This document shows, in pieces, positions 29,690 to 38,798 of a stretch of 64,000 nt of DNA. The stretch is from NCBI GenBank assembly GCA_039105265.1, contig JAPFFF010000008.1, forward strand, positions 3,782,001 to 3,846,000, written 5' to 3'. This DNA comes from Tritrichomonas musculus. Lineage: Eukaryota; Parabasalia; Tritrichomonadida; Tritrichomonadidae. The notes below the pieces were generated by a model. That model did no database searches. It was not told the origin of the DNA and was given only the letters and a program-made list of their open reading frames with translations. Every line of letters starts with the position of its first letter. The stretch's first letter is position 1. Position numbers and translations under genes: made by a program.

Positions 29690-30189
29690 TTCTATGATTT
29701 TTGAAAAATTTATTCAGACCAAAAAAAGTTTCAATTTTGATTTTGGCCAAAATTTTTCAATAAACAATTTAATCACCATTAATCAAATTATATCTCGAAA
29801 ATTAAAAAAAAAAAAAAACATCATCCAACCAAATAAGATTAAAATTGTTTTGTTAAAAAACATTTTATTCTCAAACTCAAAACTATTTTTAACCATATCA
29901 ATTAATAAATATTTTCTTAACTAACTCTATATAAAAATATTTAAGCCCATATCCTGGCCACCATTTGGAGGAACTTTGAGAGGATTTTTTGCTCCATGGA
30001 GGAACTTTTAATTGAAAGTTCCTCTAAACTTCGACTGGAGTTATGCTTAAAAATATTGAAATCAAGCTATCTTAGCAAGTTCATCTTGTTATCCTATTTA
30101 AAACAACAATATCATAATATGAAGATTGATTTGACTAATCGATTTTTCAATTTACAATGGAATATATTTTACCTTTTTAACATACAAGA
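29690..30189. other. Intergenic region upstream of tRNA-Thr
   Basis: About 0.5 kb of A/T-rich DNA. Around 29967-30025 lies a short repeat and hairpin described separately. A 67-codon ATG frame at 29996-30199 runs into the tRNA gene and is not credible. Confidence 0.55.
29967..30025. repeat. Short direct repeat plus inverted copy forming a hairpin
   Basis: GGAGGAACTTT occurs at 29967-29977 and 29998-30008, and its inverted form AAAGTTCCTC occurs at 30015-30024. The second direct copy and the inverted copy would pair over 10 bases with a 6-base loop. It is about 165 bases upstream of tRNA-Thr. Function unknown. Confidence 0.5.
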
Positions 30190-30262
30190 GCTTCTGTAGC
30201 TTAGTGGCTATAGCGTTCGCCTAGTAAGCGGAAGGTCGCGCGTTCGATCCGCGCCAGAAGCA
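30190..30262 (+). tRNA. tRNA-Thr (anticodon AGT)
   Basis: The 73 bases fold as a full cloverleaf. The acceptor arms GCTTCTG and CAGAAGC pair perfectly. The anticodon stem TTCGC/GCGGA holds the loop CTAGTAA with anticodon AGT (reads ACU after inosine editing). The T arm is GCGCG-TTCGATC-CGCGC. The discriminator is A at 30262. A T7 run at 30263-30269 is a normal RNA polymerase III terminator. No intron. Confidence 0.95.
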
Positions 30263-30699
30263 TTTTTTTAATTTGCTTTTTTTACTATTAATTGAAATAT
30301 TTCAATTTTCATGAAAATTTTTAATTAATTTAAATAAATTCATTCTTTTCTATAATAGAAAAAGAAATTCAATTTTATTTGAAAGTATTATACAAAAAGT
30401 GGTTAAAATAATTGAAAATTTCTCAATATCTATTTAATTCAAATTTAAGATAGATATTTGTATCTATTTTTGATATATATCACAGTTTCGCAATAAGCTT
30501 GATATGGAATTATGACAAAATTTTTCAAAAATTTGATGATAAAATTGACGTCAACCGTTTTCCTATAAGACAATCATTTTCTATTTCCAAGTTTTTGAAT
30601 GAATTGTTTGACATTAATTTGAGAGAAAATTTTGCGTTTCAAAATTTAATAACCGTTGGTTGTTTTTTCACCATTTCTCCGAATTGTCTGCGACTCACC

Positions 30700-31122
30700 A
30701 TGGCCTACGGTTCATCCGTTTCGAGAGTACCTGAACGGGATTATATTCAGAGCCTCTCAAACTTTATATTGAGTGAAGGTATTCTTCAAATCCCACCAAA
30801 TCAAACAAATCATGATTTTTGGGGGCATCAAGCAGCTACTTTGCTTAGAGAATATTATATACATCCTTCTATTAGGCGTCCTTTTTATAAAAAAGAAAGA
30901 GTGAAAACAACTGAACAAATACGTAAAGCTTTTGAAAAATATGTTAATAACAAATGCTTTGAAATGTTAATGAGTCTTAATTGGATTAGACAAGATTCTC
31001 ACTCAAATCTCTTTCTTATTACAGATGAAGCAAGGATTCAAATGGACCAAATAGCAAACCAACTTTTTGACAAAAGTCAAAATGATCTTTTGAAAGATGA
31101 AAATAGTAATCCTCAACAATAG
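30700..31122 (+). CDS. Hypothetical small protein (140 residues)
   Basis: The first ATG of the frame is at 30700 in a good context (CACCATGG). The frame is open upstream but has no earlier ATG. The 140-residue product is mostly helical, with SNFILSEGILQIPPNQ, a basic RRPFYKKERVK turn and a winged-helix-like C-terminal part (LMSLNWIRQD, then LFLITDEARIQMDQIANQ). This could be a small DNA- or protein-binding domain, but I do not recognise a family. It lies downstream of tRNA-Thr on the same strand and 200 bases before the next gene. Confidence 0.55.
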   Translation: MAYGSSVSRVPERDYIQSLSNFILSEGILQIPPNQTNHDFWGHQAATLLREYYIHPSIRRPFYKKERVKTTEQIRKAFEKYVNNKCFEMLMSLNWIRQDSHSNLFLITDEARIQMDQIANQLFDKSQNDLLKDENSNPQQ

Positions 31123-31323
31123 TATTATATTAGGCACTTCACAATTGAACAACTGTTCAATCCAAATTATAATTATTTTTTCAAACAATGAAATAATACT
31201 TTTATTAAACACTTAATTCATTTTTGATATTATTGCTATTTTATGATTCTCTTTTTTCTCTTCTGTAATATTTTTTTTTAATCAACTTTTTAAAAGAAAA
31301 AAATAATCTGTCATCAAATTTTG

Positions 31324-32658
31324 ATGGCGATACCTTTCTCATTTTCACAGAATCGAAATTTCACTCCCCCTTATCCAGAGGATTTTGCTATTTATGTTGA
31401 TGGAAAACGCTATTCGTTTTATTCAGAGAAGATTGCAGTTTTTTCTCCAAAAATTAACCAATTATTTATGTGCGACCCGACGTTAACATCTATACAGTAC
31501 CCATATCCTGATAGCAAAAAACAGTTTATTAGCATAGCGACTCTCATAAATGGAGGAGAAGTCGTAATTAACAAAGATAATTTTGCATTTTTATCAAAAG
31601 CTGCTGATTTCTTTGAAAATGACACTCTTTTATCTGCAATTTCACAATTTTTGATTTCATCTTCCGATACCGCCGTTTTTTCTCGACTTAACCAAAATCA
31701 ACCGATTAAACTTATTCAAAAAGAGCTCGAATATATTGCAGAAAAATTTCAATCACTAATCAAAACTAATGAGGTTTGTTCTTTGCCTTTGGAATATTAT
31801 AATATTATATTTAATTCACCTTCTTTTAAATTTTCAGACGAGCATGAATTATTTCAATGGATAACAAAAATGGTTGAAACCCACGAATCAGATTTCACTC
31901 CACTTTATTCTCATATTGATTTTGAACTTTTAACACCTGAAGAAATTGAAATTTTTATGAAGCATGTTGATATCTCTACACTTAATGGCTCACTTTTGTA
32001 TTCAGTCAAATTACGCCTTACAAAAACAGTATCCAAGAATGATGACACCTTAATTGAATATTCAAATAAGGTTGTTGATGTTCCACCGTATTTACAGATT
32101 CAATCAAAAGAATTTCCATATAATAATAATGATGATGGAGAGTCCAATTTCAAAGGAATTTTCTACTATTTAAGCAAAGATGGCAATCCACAATTCAGAG
32201 GTTATGTTACCATGGACACGCCATCGGTCAGAAAGAAAAAATATCTGCATAAATTAATTAATTATAATGAAGAACAATATTTCAACTGGAACAACTTTGA
32301 TGGAACTTCATATAAAAAGGAGGAGCAATGGCTAATGATACGCTTTCTTATTTATAAAGTCAGACTTGATGCTTACACACTTTACGCAGATAAAGAAAGA
32401 TCCAACTTTTCTCAAATGAAGCATTGGAAAATACTTGGATCAAATGATGGATCTAATTGGAGTCTCGTTGATGAAGAAGATACTGATATATTAAATAAAC
32501 CACATTCATATAGTACCTTTAAATGCAAAGGTGAGAACAAACAGTTTTATACTTATTTCAAAATCGAGCAACTTGAAAATTTCTCGTCTAAAAAAGAAAC
32601 AGTTAATGAAATGACACTCTCAAAATTCGAATTCTTCGGCGAAGTAAGAAAATTGTAA
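31324..32658 (+). CDS. BTB/POZ-like protein with C-terminal discoidin (F5/8C-like) domain
   Basis: From the ATG at 31324 (an in-frame TTG sits just before it) the product is 444 residues. Residues about 18-110 look BTB-like: DFAIYVDGKRYSFYSEKIAVFSPKI, where the fold typically has a V-dG-k-f-x-x-h-k-x-x-L-a-x-x-S pattern. A BACK-like helical region follows (about 130-215, with SLPLEYYNIIFNSP). The C-terminal 170 residues fit a discoidin-type beta sandwich (WLMIRFLIYKVRLDAYTL, HWKILGSNDGSNWSLVDE, YFKIEQLEN). Proteins with this arrangement are numerous in trichomonads and are thought to be cytosolic adaptors, often for cullin-3 ligases (family knowledge). Domain calls are by pattern; the ligase role is inference. 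Confidence 0.7.
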   Translation: MAIPFSFSQNRNFTPPYPEDFAIYVDGKRYSFYSEKIAVFSPKINQLFMCDPTLTSIQYPYPDSKKQFISIATLINGGEVVINKDNFAFLSKAADFFENDTLLSAISQFLISSSDTAVFSRLNQNQPIKLIQKELEYIAEKFQSLIKTNEVCSLPLEYYNIIFNSPSFKFSDEHELFQWITKMVETHESDFTPLYSHIDFELLTPEEIEIFMKHVDISTLNGSLLYSVKLRLTKTVSKNDDTLIEYSNKVVDVPPYLQIQSKEFPYNNNDDGESNFKGIFYYLSKDGNPQFRGYVTMDTPSVRKKKYLHKLINYNEEQYFNWNNFDGTSYKKEEQWLMIRFLIYKVRLDAYTLYADKERSNFSQMKHWKILGSNDGSNWSLVDEEDTDILNKPHSYSTFKCKGENKQFYTYFKIEQLENFSSKKETVNEMTLSKFEFFGEVRKL

Positions 32659-32733
32659 TAAAATATATTAAAAACAGAACGAAAATTTATTTCTTTATTT
32701 ATATATATATAATAAATTTTAAACAAGCAAAAC

Positions 32734-33759
32734 TTAAAATCCAAATTCATCATTTGCTTTGATTGGCGAAAATAGATGATCCGATAATTTTGTTGGGGAA
32801 ACCGTCAACTCAAATGAATCAGACTTTATAAGCGGATTCATAAGATTTTCGTGTAATGATATAGGACTCATCATCAAATCATTATTATTATCATAATCGA
32901 GTCCATTTGGAGATAAAAGCATTGGCGTGGGAGAAAATTGAGGAGATTCAAAAAGATTCATGAATTTACCCTTTTCAGATTCTTGAACAGATTGATTTGA
33001 ATTTGCATTTTCAACACATATACTGTCAATATTACCATAAACATCTGGCGTACAAAGTGGAGGACTAATTTCACTTTTAATACTTGTTTTGCTTTTTGAA
33101 TTAGGTAGTTTTTGAAAGCTTTTATTTAATATTACATCATTCACATTGGATTGATTTCCTAGAATTTGCTGCGAGATTGGAGTTTGATTTGATGAAGTAA
33201 TTAAAGGAGGTGGTCTTAAAGATTCCATTTGCTGCTTATGATGATTTCTTTTTGATGTATCCTGTAAAAGCGTTTGTTTTCCTTTTGAGTCAATTTTGAT
33301 TCTCTTTGTTATGGATGAATGCCAACGATTTTTAACTGCATTATCGGTTCGACCTGGAAGTAGCTTTGCAATCATTGACCATTTGGGTCCATGATTATTA
33401 TATTGCTCAAAAATAACAAAATCCTCCTGATATGACCAGCATGATTTCAGAACATTAGGATTTAGATGATTAAACCATCTTTCCCTGCATTGCTTTGGAG
33501 ATCTACCTGGAATCATTTTCGATATGCTAGGCCAACTATGTGGTCCATTTTTTTCAACAAATTGCAAGATTATTTGATCTTCTTCTGGTGTAAATGGCCC
33601 TTTAATCAATTCGGGATTTAAACATTTTTCCCATCGTGCTGCAATCTGAGTGGGAGTTCTACGGGGCAATTTAGGTGCTATCAGATTCCACTGCTTTCCA
33701 TGTATTTGGACAAATTTTCGAAGTATCCTATCTTCTTCTTCACTCCAGAAGCGTCTCAT
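32734..33759 (-). CDS. Three-repeat Myb (R1R2R3) transcription factor
   Basis: Three Myb repeats lie at the very N-terminus of this about 341-residue protein: FWSEEEDRILRKFVQIHG, then KGPFTPEEDQIILQFVEKNG, then KSCWSYQEDFVIFEQYNNHG. They have the recognition helices QIAARWEKCL, QCRERWFNHL and AVKNRWHSS. This is the layout of animal c-Myb and plant 3R-Myb cell-cycle factors. The rest is Ser/Asn/Pro-rich with SP sites and probably regulatory. I chose the ATG at 33759, directly before the first repeat; the longer frame starts at a TTG. Expected to bind AACNG-type sites in the nucleus. It is the second Myb gene in the window and is unlike the small one at 5.4 kb. Confidence 0.88.
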   Translation of the reverse strand: MRRFWSEEEDRILRKFVQIHGKQWNLIAPKLPRRTPTQIAARWEKCLNPELIKGPFTPEEDQIILQFVEKNGPHSWPSISKMIPGRSPKQCRERWFNHLNPNVLKSCWSYQEDFVIFEQYNNHGPKWSMIAKLLPGRTDNAVKNRWHSSITKRIKIDSKGKQTLLQDTSKRNHHKQQMESLRPPPLITSSNQTPISQQILGNQSNVNDVILNKSFQKLPNSKSKTSIKSEISPPLCTPDVYGNIDSICVENANSNQSVQESEKGKFMNLFESPQFSPTPMLLSPNGLDYDNNNDLMMSPISLHENLMNPLIKSDSFELTVSPTKLSDHLFSPIKANDEFGF

Positions 33760-34357
33760 CAATATGAACAGAATATTGTTAAGAGAATTAAAAAACGATT
33801 TATCAGAAAATTTCAATTGAAATGTCAAAATTCAATGCCATACGTTATTTATATTTCAATTTTTGAAATAAATATATTTTTTTGAATTAATTTTTTATTA
33901 AAAATCGTTATTTTTTTTATTCACTTATTGATTATTTAATACTATTTAAGTAAAAACAAATGAATTTTTTTTCATATAAAAAATAATTATTTAATTCTTT
34001 TGAAAAATTTTCAAATACATCACTTTTGAGAGTTTTACAGAAATTAACGTTTTTTTATAATTTCTTGTTTACAAAGAGTTATAACTTAGAAAACATCAAA
34101 TTATGTAAAGATATATTTCATAGATATTGAAACATATGAAATTTCATCATTAATTAAAATAACTCATTAGAAAAACTATAATTAAAAAAAACTCGTTATT
34201 TCCTTTTTTTAATAGAAAATTGAGAGCTCTAAAATTTTTTAATTCATGAAACAAAGTTTTGAATATTTTACACACAATAAACTTTTACTTGTCAAAAAAG
34301 GTCAAATAAAATTCAATGTAAATCTGTTCTTTATTTTTTTTATTTGTTCGTTTATTA
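33760..34357. other. Divergent intergenic region
   Basis: About 0.6 kb between the 3-repeat Myb gene (minus) and the LRR gene (plus). Very A/T-rich. TTCATATTG lies directly before the Myb ATG, a weak initiator-like match. No gene seen. Confidence 0.55.
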
Positions 34358-35614
34358 ATGAGTTCAGGATCTTTAAAAGTAAGAAACCTTCATGATAGCA
34401 TAAATATCACTCAAAGCACTCATAGCATCAGTTCTCAAGTTTCTACACCAAATGTTGCTTTTGATTTTAATACCCAAGAAGATGATGTTGATGAAGAACA
34501 ATTAAGCCCATGGGAACAATACACAAACCTATGCTATTCTCAACATCCACCAATTCCAGCTTTGTCGCTTATGAAACCAATTTTATCTGGTGATGAGGGG
34601 TCAGCTAACTTTCCGCATATGCAAGTCGGAAATCATATTCCAATAATTCTGCAGATGCTAAACAAAGTTAAAATAATCAATGATTTAAATTTAAGTGATA
34701 ATGCCTTAGACTATACATGCGTTGAACCGTTAGTTAATTTCGTATTAAATTCTGACCAACTTTCATCTCTCAATTTAAGTGATAACCCAAACATTAAGGC
34801 AAAAGGAATGAGAGAGCTTATGGAAGGAATACGCGATTCAAGATCACTTGAGAACCTTAGCATTTCTAATACTGGATGCAATCAAACAGTAGGCCCTGCA
34901 ATTGCAGAATTCATTGATAATTGCTCATTATTACTTAAATTAGATGCTTCAAGCTGTTCTCTTCGTCAATCAGTAAACGAAATTGCACAAGCACTTGCAA
35001 ATTCACAAAAACTCAAACGACTAAACTTATCAGATAATGAACTTTGCATTGGAGGCAAAAAAGTTATGCAGCAACTTGGTTCAGGCGTTTCAAAAGGAGG
35101 TACAATAACAAGACTATTTTTATCAAAAAATGCAATTAACGATGAAATGGCTATTTCTTTATTAAAAAATTTAGCAGAATCACAAACGCTTAAGCATCTT
35201 GACTTATCAAATAATTCAATTGGTGAACCTGCTGGAAAAGCAATTGCATCTCTGATTTCAAAAACTTCAACATTAAAACACCTTGACATATCAATGAATC
35301 CAGTTCTTAATGTCACAATCAACAAAGAAAATGGACAAAAATCTTTAGAATCCGATGATGGGAAAGGTGGTGCAAAGAAAGATAAAAAGCCGAAAGCTTA
35401 TACTCCAAGTGTTTACTCAATCCTTACTAGCCTTGGAAAAAATACAACAATGGTTGATATAAAAATGGTTGGGCTTGTTGTAAATCAGATTGAATGGCAA
35501 CAAAAACTGGAACAATTGCATTCACAGAACCAAGCTGTTAATGTCATATATCAAGCTCCAGGCACAGAATCATTTCAGTTCCGATCGTCAAGTTCCCTCA
35601 GTTCAAAAGAATGA
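34358..35614 (+). CDS. Leucine-rich repeat protein, ribonuclease-inhibitor type
   Basis: The 418-residue protein has a Ser/Thr-rich N-terminus, then about seven to eight LRRs of the 28-residue RNI/RanGAP type between residues 105 and 330. Typical units are INDLNLSDNALDYTCVEPLV, SSLNLSDNPNIKAKGMRELM and LKHLDLSNNSIGEPAGKAIA. A lysine-rich loop (KGGAKKDKKPKAY, near 345) and a Ser-rich C-terminus follow. LRRs of this kind are protein-binding scaffolds, and in protists many are axonemal or cytoskeletal. No RanGAP catalytic Arg motif was spotted, so I leave the role open. The ATG at 34358 is the first of the frame. Confidence 0.75.
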   Translation: MSSGSLKVRNLHDSINITQSTHSISSQVSTPNVAFDFNTQEDDVDEEQLSPWEQYTNLCYSQHPPIPALSLMKPILSGDEGSANFPHMQVGNHIPIILQMLNKVKIINDLNLSDNALDYTCVEPLVNFVLNSDQLSSLNLSDNPNIKAKGMRELMEGIRDSRSLENLSISNTGCNQTVGPAIAEFIDNCSLLLKLDASSCSLRQSVNEIAQALANSQKLKRLNLSDNELCIGGKKVMQQLGSGVSKGGTITRLFLSKNAINDEMAISLLKNLAESQTLKHLDLSNNSIGEPAGKAIASLISKTSTLKHLDISMNPVLNVTINKENGQKSLESDDGKGGAKKDKKPKAYTPSVYSILTSLGKNTTMVDIKMVGLVVNQIEWQQKLEQLHSQNQAVNVIYQAPGTESFQFRSSSSLSSKE

Positions 35615-36838
35615 AAAATAGATTGTTTTATATATTATAATTATAGTATAAGGCCGACTTCCTATGAAAAGAACAAACACAAAATATTCTTATAAATAGT
35701 CTGTTCTTTAATTTTGCTAAATCATTTAATTTGACCATTCCCTCTTAATTAAATCGGTTTTATGTGTAAAATAAATATAACGAACTATATTAACTAACAT
35801 TTATTATAAGAAAAAGTTGCATTGATATTTTAAATTGTTTCAAACATCGATCATATAATTATTTAAATGAGCGCACTAATCTTTTTTTCATATTTTATTT
35901 TTTAAATTTCTAGATAATGATTGATTTTTGAAGAAAAAATATTTTACGCATATGCTTTAATTGAAATACAAAGAATGGTATTGTATATAATTGATATTCA
36001 TAATTTTGATTATGCTGTACTAGTCAAAGGCTCATCAAAACTCTTGCCAATGCTTTTTCTTTAATTCAAGCCTTTGAGAATAAAATCTGATATTTTTTTC
36101 AATATAAAATCATCAATATTTAAATAATGAAATAAAACGCCCAATTATGTCACAATAATCATATTTAAGTAGAAGTAATACTTCCATAAAATAAAATGAT
36201 TATATGAATTAAGAAAAAGTGAAAAAAGTTAAATGAATATTCAATTCAAAGCTAGCCGATGATATAAAAGCATATGCCATTTATAATAAACATGATTATA
36301 TCCTAAAATAATTTTGTTATATATAATTATATTTTGCCATTTTGATTTCTGAAAAATGACATTATTCATTTCCCAAGAAACTATAAAAACAAACTATTTT
36401 TTTCTTGATATCGAAAAAAAAAAAATAAAATTAAATTGGAATTTATATTTCGATAAAAAGAATATTTGGCTATAAAAAATAATAATGACTTGAATCATTA
36501 GGTATTAGCTTGGAAAAATAGGTTGTTATTAAAATAAAATCCAATATCTATTTGATTATGTAGTTATTTGAAGAATATTTTTTTAAAACTCAATACTATA
36601 AACTTCGAATAAATCAAGGTAAGGTGTTAATACTTTCTTTTGCTTCTAAAAATAAAAGAGATATTTAATTATAAAAGACCAAACATATTTTGAATTTAAT
36701 AATTAATTCGTTTATTGCTTTTTAAAATATTTTTATGAAGAAAAAATTAGGGTTATGTGACCACTTTTTGGAGGTTTTGATAAGAAATTTGAAGTATATT
36801 AACCAACCAGAGGTAGTCAAAATTGAATAATATGTTGA
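35615..36838. other. Intergenic region
   Basis: About 1.2 kb of A/T-rich DNA without supported frames. The last 100 bases, upstream of the succinyl-CoA synthetase initiator, are the likely promoter of that highly expressed gene. Confidence 0.6.
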
Positions 36839-36851
36839 TCACTTCACATTA
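36839..36851 (+). promoter_or_regulatory. Trichomonad-type initiator (Inr) element
   Basis: TCACTTCACATTA matches the Trichomonas vaginalis initiator consensus TCAYTWYTCATTA at 12 of 13 positions and sits 5 bases before the ATG at 36857. In that organism the element spans the transcription start and is bound by IBP39. The position is typical, with very short 5' leaders. Confidence 0.75.
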
Positions 36852-36856
36852 AAAAG

Positions 36857-37792
36857 ATGCTTTCGTCATCATTCGCTCGCAACGCCTCAGGAAACTTGCC
36901 ACTTCTTTTCCTCAGCAAAGACACAAAAGTTGTTATTCAAGGTATTGGCAAACAAGGACAGTTCCACGGACGCTTAATGCGTGAATATGGAACCAACGTT
37001 GTTGGTGGTGTCCATGCTAAGAAATATGGTCAAATCATTGCCGGAATGCCAATTTTCCCAACAGTCAAAGAATGCGTCAACAAAACTGGTGCCAATGCAT
37101 CTTTAATTTTCGTTCCAGCTCCAGGTGCTGCCCAAGCAATGATTGAAGCAGCTGACGCTGGTGTTGATCTCATCGTTTGCATCACAGAACACATCCCACA
37201 ACACGATATGATCAAGGTCAAGAAGCATCTTGCCGAAAGAAACGTTCAACTTATCGGTCCAAACTGCCCAGGTATCATCCAACCACGTGATCACTGCAAG
37301 CTTGGTATCATCCCAACAAACATCCACGTTCCAGGAAGAATCGGTATCGTCTCACGTTCTGGTACATTAACATACGAAGCTTCCCACGCCACAACAATGG
37401 CCGGACTTGGTCAATCCACCGTTGTAGGAATTGGTGGTGACCCATTCTCTGGACAACTCCACACTGATGTCGTCAAAAGATTCGCTGCTGACCCACACAC
37501 TGAAGGTATCATCCTCATTGGTGAAATCGGTGGTACATCTGAAGAAGATTGCGCTGACTGGATCCATGATCACCAACTTACAAAGGAGAAACCAGTTGTT
37601 GCTTTCATCGCTGGTGCTACAGCTCCACCTGGAAAGAGAATGGGACATGCTGGTGCTATCGTTTCTGGTGGAAAGGGAACTGCAGAAGGCAAATACAAGG
37701 CTCTTGAAGCTGCTGGCGTTAGAATCGCTCGCCATCCAGGAAATATCGGCAAATTCATCTATGAAGAGATGAAGAAACTTGGACGCGTTTAA
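36857..37792 (+). CDS. Succinyl-CoA synthetase alpha subunit, hydrogenosomal
   Basis: The 311-residue product matches the whole alpha subunit. It has a CoA-binding Rossmann region ([14 protein letters not shown], residues 26-38), GPNCPGI (134-140) and the active-site loop with the phospho-His in [11 protein letters not shown] (His264). The N-terminus, MLSSSFARN, is the short Ser/Arg-rich leader typical of trichomonad hydrogenosomal proteins, cleaved near residue 9-10. The enzyme makes ATP (or GTP) from succinyl-CoA in the hydrogenosome, together with acetate:succinate CoA-transferase and its beta subunit (known pathway). Codon use is clearly biased to C-ending codons, unlike its neighbours, which suggests high expression. 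An initiator element lies just upstream. Confidence 0.95.
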   Translation: MLSSSFARNASGNLPLLFLSKDTKVVIQGIGKQGQFHGRLMREYGTNVVGGVHAKKYGQIIAGMPIFPTVKECVNKTGANASLIFVPAPGAAQAMIEAADAGVDLIVCITEHIPQHDMIKVKKHLAERNVQLIGPNCPGIIQPRDHCKLGIIPTNIHVPGRIGIVSRSGTLTYEASHATTMAGLGQSTVVGIGGDPFSGQLHTDVVKRFAADPHTEGIILIGEIGGTSEEDCADWIHDHQLTKEKPVVAFIAGATAPPGKRMGHAGAIVSGGKGTAEGKYKALEAAGVRIARHPGNIGKFIYEEMKKLGRV

Positions 37793-37920
37793 AACCGATC
37801 GTTTTAAAAAATCCTTTGAGATTAATCTTTTTCTATTTTTTTTTTTTTTTTTTTATAGAAAGTGGGAGCTTTTTATTTGAATGGATTTTATTTCATTTAA
37901 CTTTAATTTTTTTTAATTTC

Positions 37921-38480
37921 TATGCCTAGTCGAAGCTGCGACTCTCCTCCATCGAGTGTTGCAATACGTACCTAAGTTAGAATTTCATGCTGTTTAAGAG
38001 TTAGACCAGTTCTTGTATAAATATCATCAAAATAGAAATCAGAAAGGAAGCTTCTTCCTAATCTGACTACTTCTTCATCTGGATTTTTATCTTCTAAGTT
38101 GCGGAATAATTAAGTTTGAACTGAACTTTCTTTTTCAAAACTATTATCTTCGGTAACTGTTGCTTGACTTTCAGAAAGCTCAATTTTTTTCTCTTTGTAA
38201 ACCTCATTAGCTATATTGATTGCATCAAATGCTTTTGCTGCACTAACATAAGGCTTTGAATGATTTATCGTTTTGAAATTTGAACAGGTGTTAAACCTGA
38301 GTTTAATGCCGAATAAATATGCGTTTTTAAGAATGCATTAGTCTGCAATGTAGTAAGAGTAGCTATGTTAATCGTTTCCTTGTCCTGATCTGAAAGTCTT
38401 TCATTTATTAACTTATTTACAATTCCATAAATCTCTGAGTTTTTGATATTTTCTGGTATATTAGCGTCTTTGTTCTCCTA
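37921..38480 (-). pseudogene. Carboxymuconolactone decarboxylase-like protein, broken
   Basis: Minus-strand translation shows two CMD-type modules. The upstream one (near 38440-38280) contains LSDQDKETINIATLTTLQ and then THIYSALNSGLTPVQI. The second (near 38080-37930) contains GRSFLSDFYFDDIYTRTGLT and RIATLDGGESQLR. The order and spacing match double-CMD proteins of prokaryotic type. No single frame spans it: the first module ends at a stop near 38262, the frame then changes, and two further stops (near 38115 and 37973) interrupt the second part. Both ends are missing. It is therefore a decayed gene. A bacterial origin by transfer is plausible because such proteins are mostly prokaryotic. Confidence 0.7.
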
Positions 38481-38798
38481 ATAATAATAATTCATTTAAT
38501 TTTTGTTCTCCTATTAATACTATTTCTTATTTTGATTGATTTTCCTTTTAATTACAAGATACTAATGAAAACAAGGCAGGTAAAACATCCCAGTTGTTAA
38601 TTCAAATATTTTAAAAGATATTTTTTCATTGAATATACAAATGATACGATATTACATAATACCATCATTTTGCTATTACAATTCGCTAGATATTAGTGCT
38701 TAGAATAATAATAATAAATTAAATTTAAGACATGAAAATATTAACAGTTAAAAATAATGAAGAATTTTAATATGTTTTTGAGAATGAATATTTCGAAC

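Noticed and set aside
29996-30199. 67-codon frame ending in tRNA-Thr
   Set aside because: Overlaps the tRNA and the hairpin repeat; composition not coding-like.
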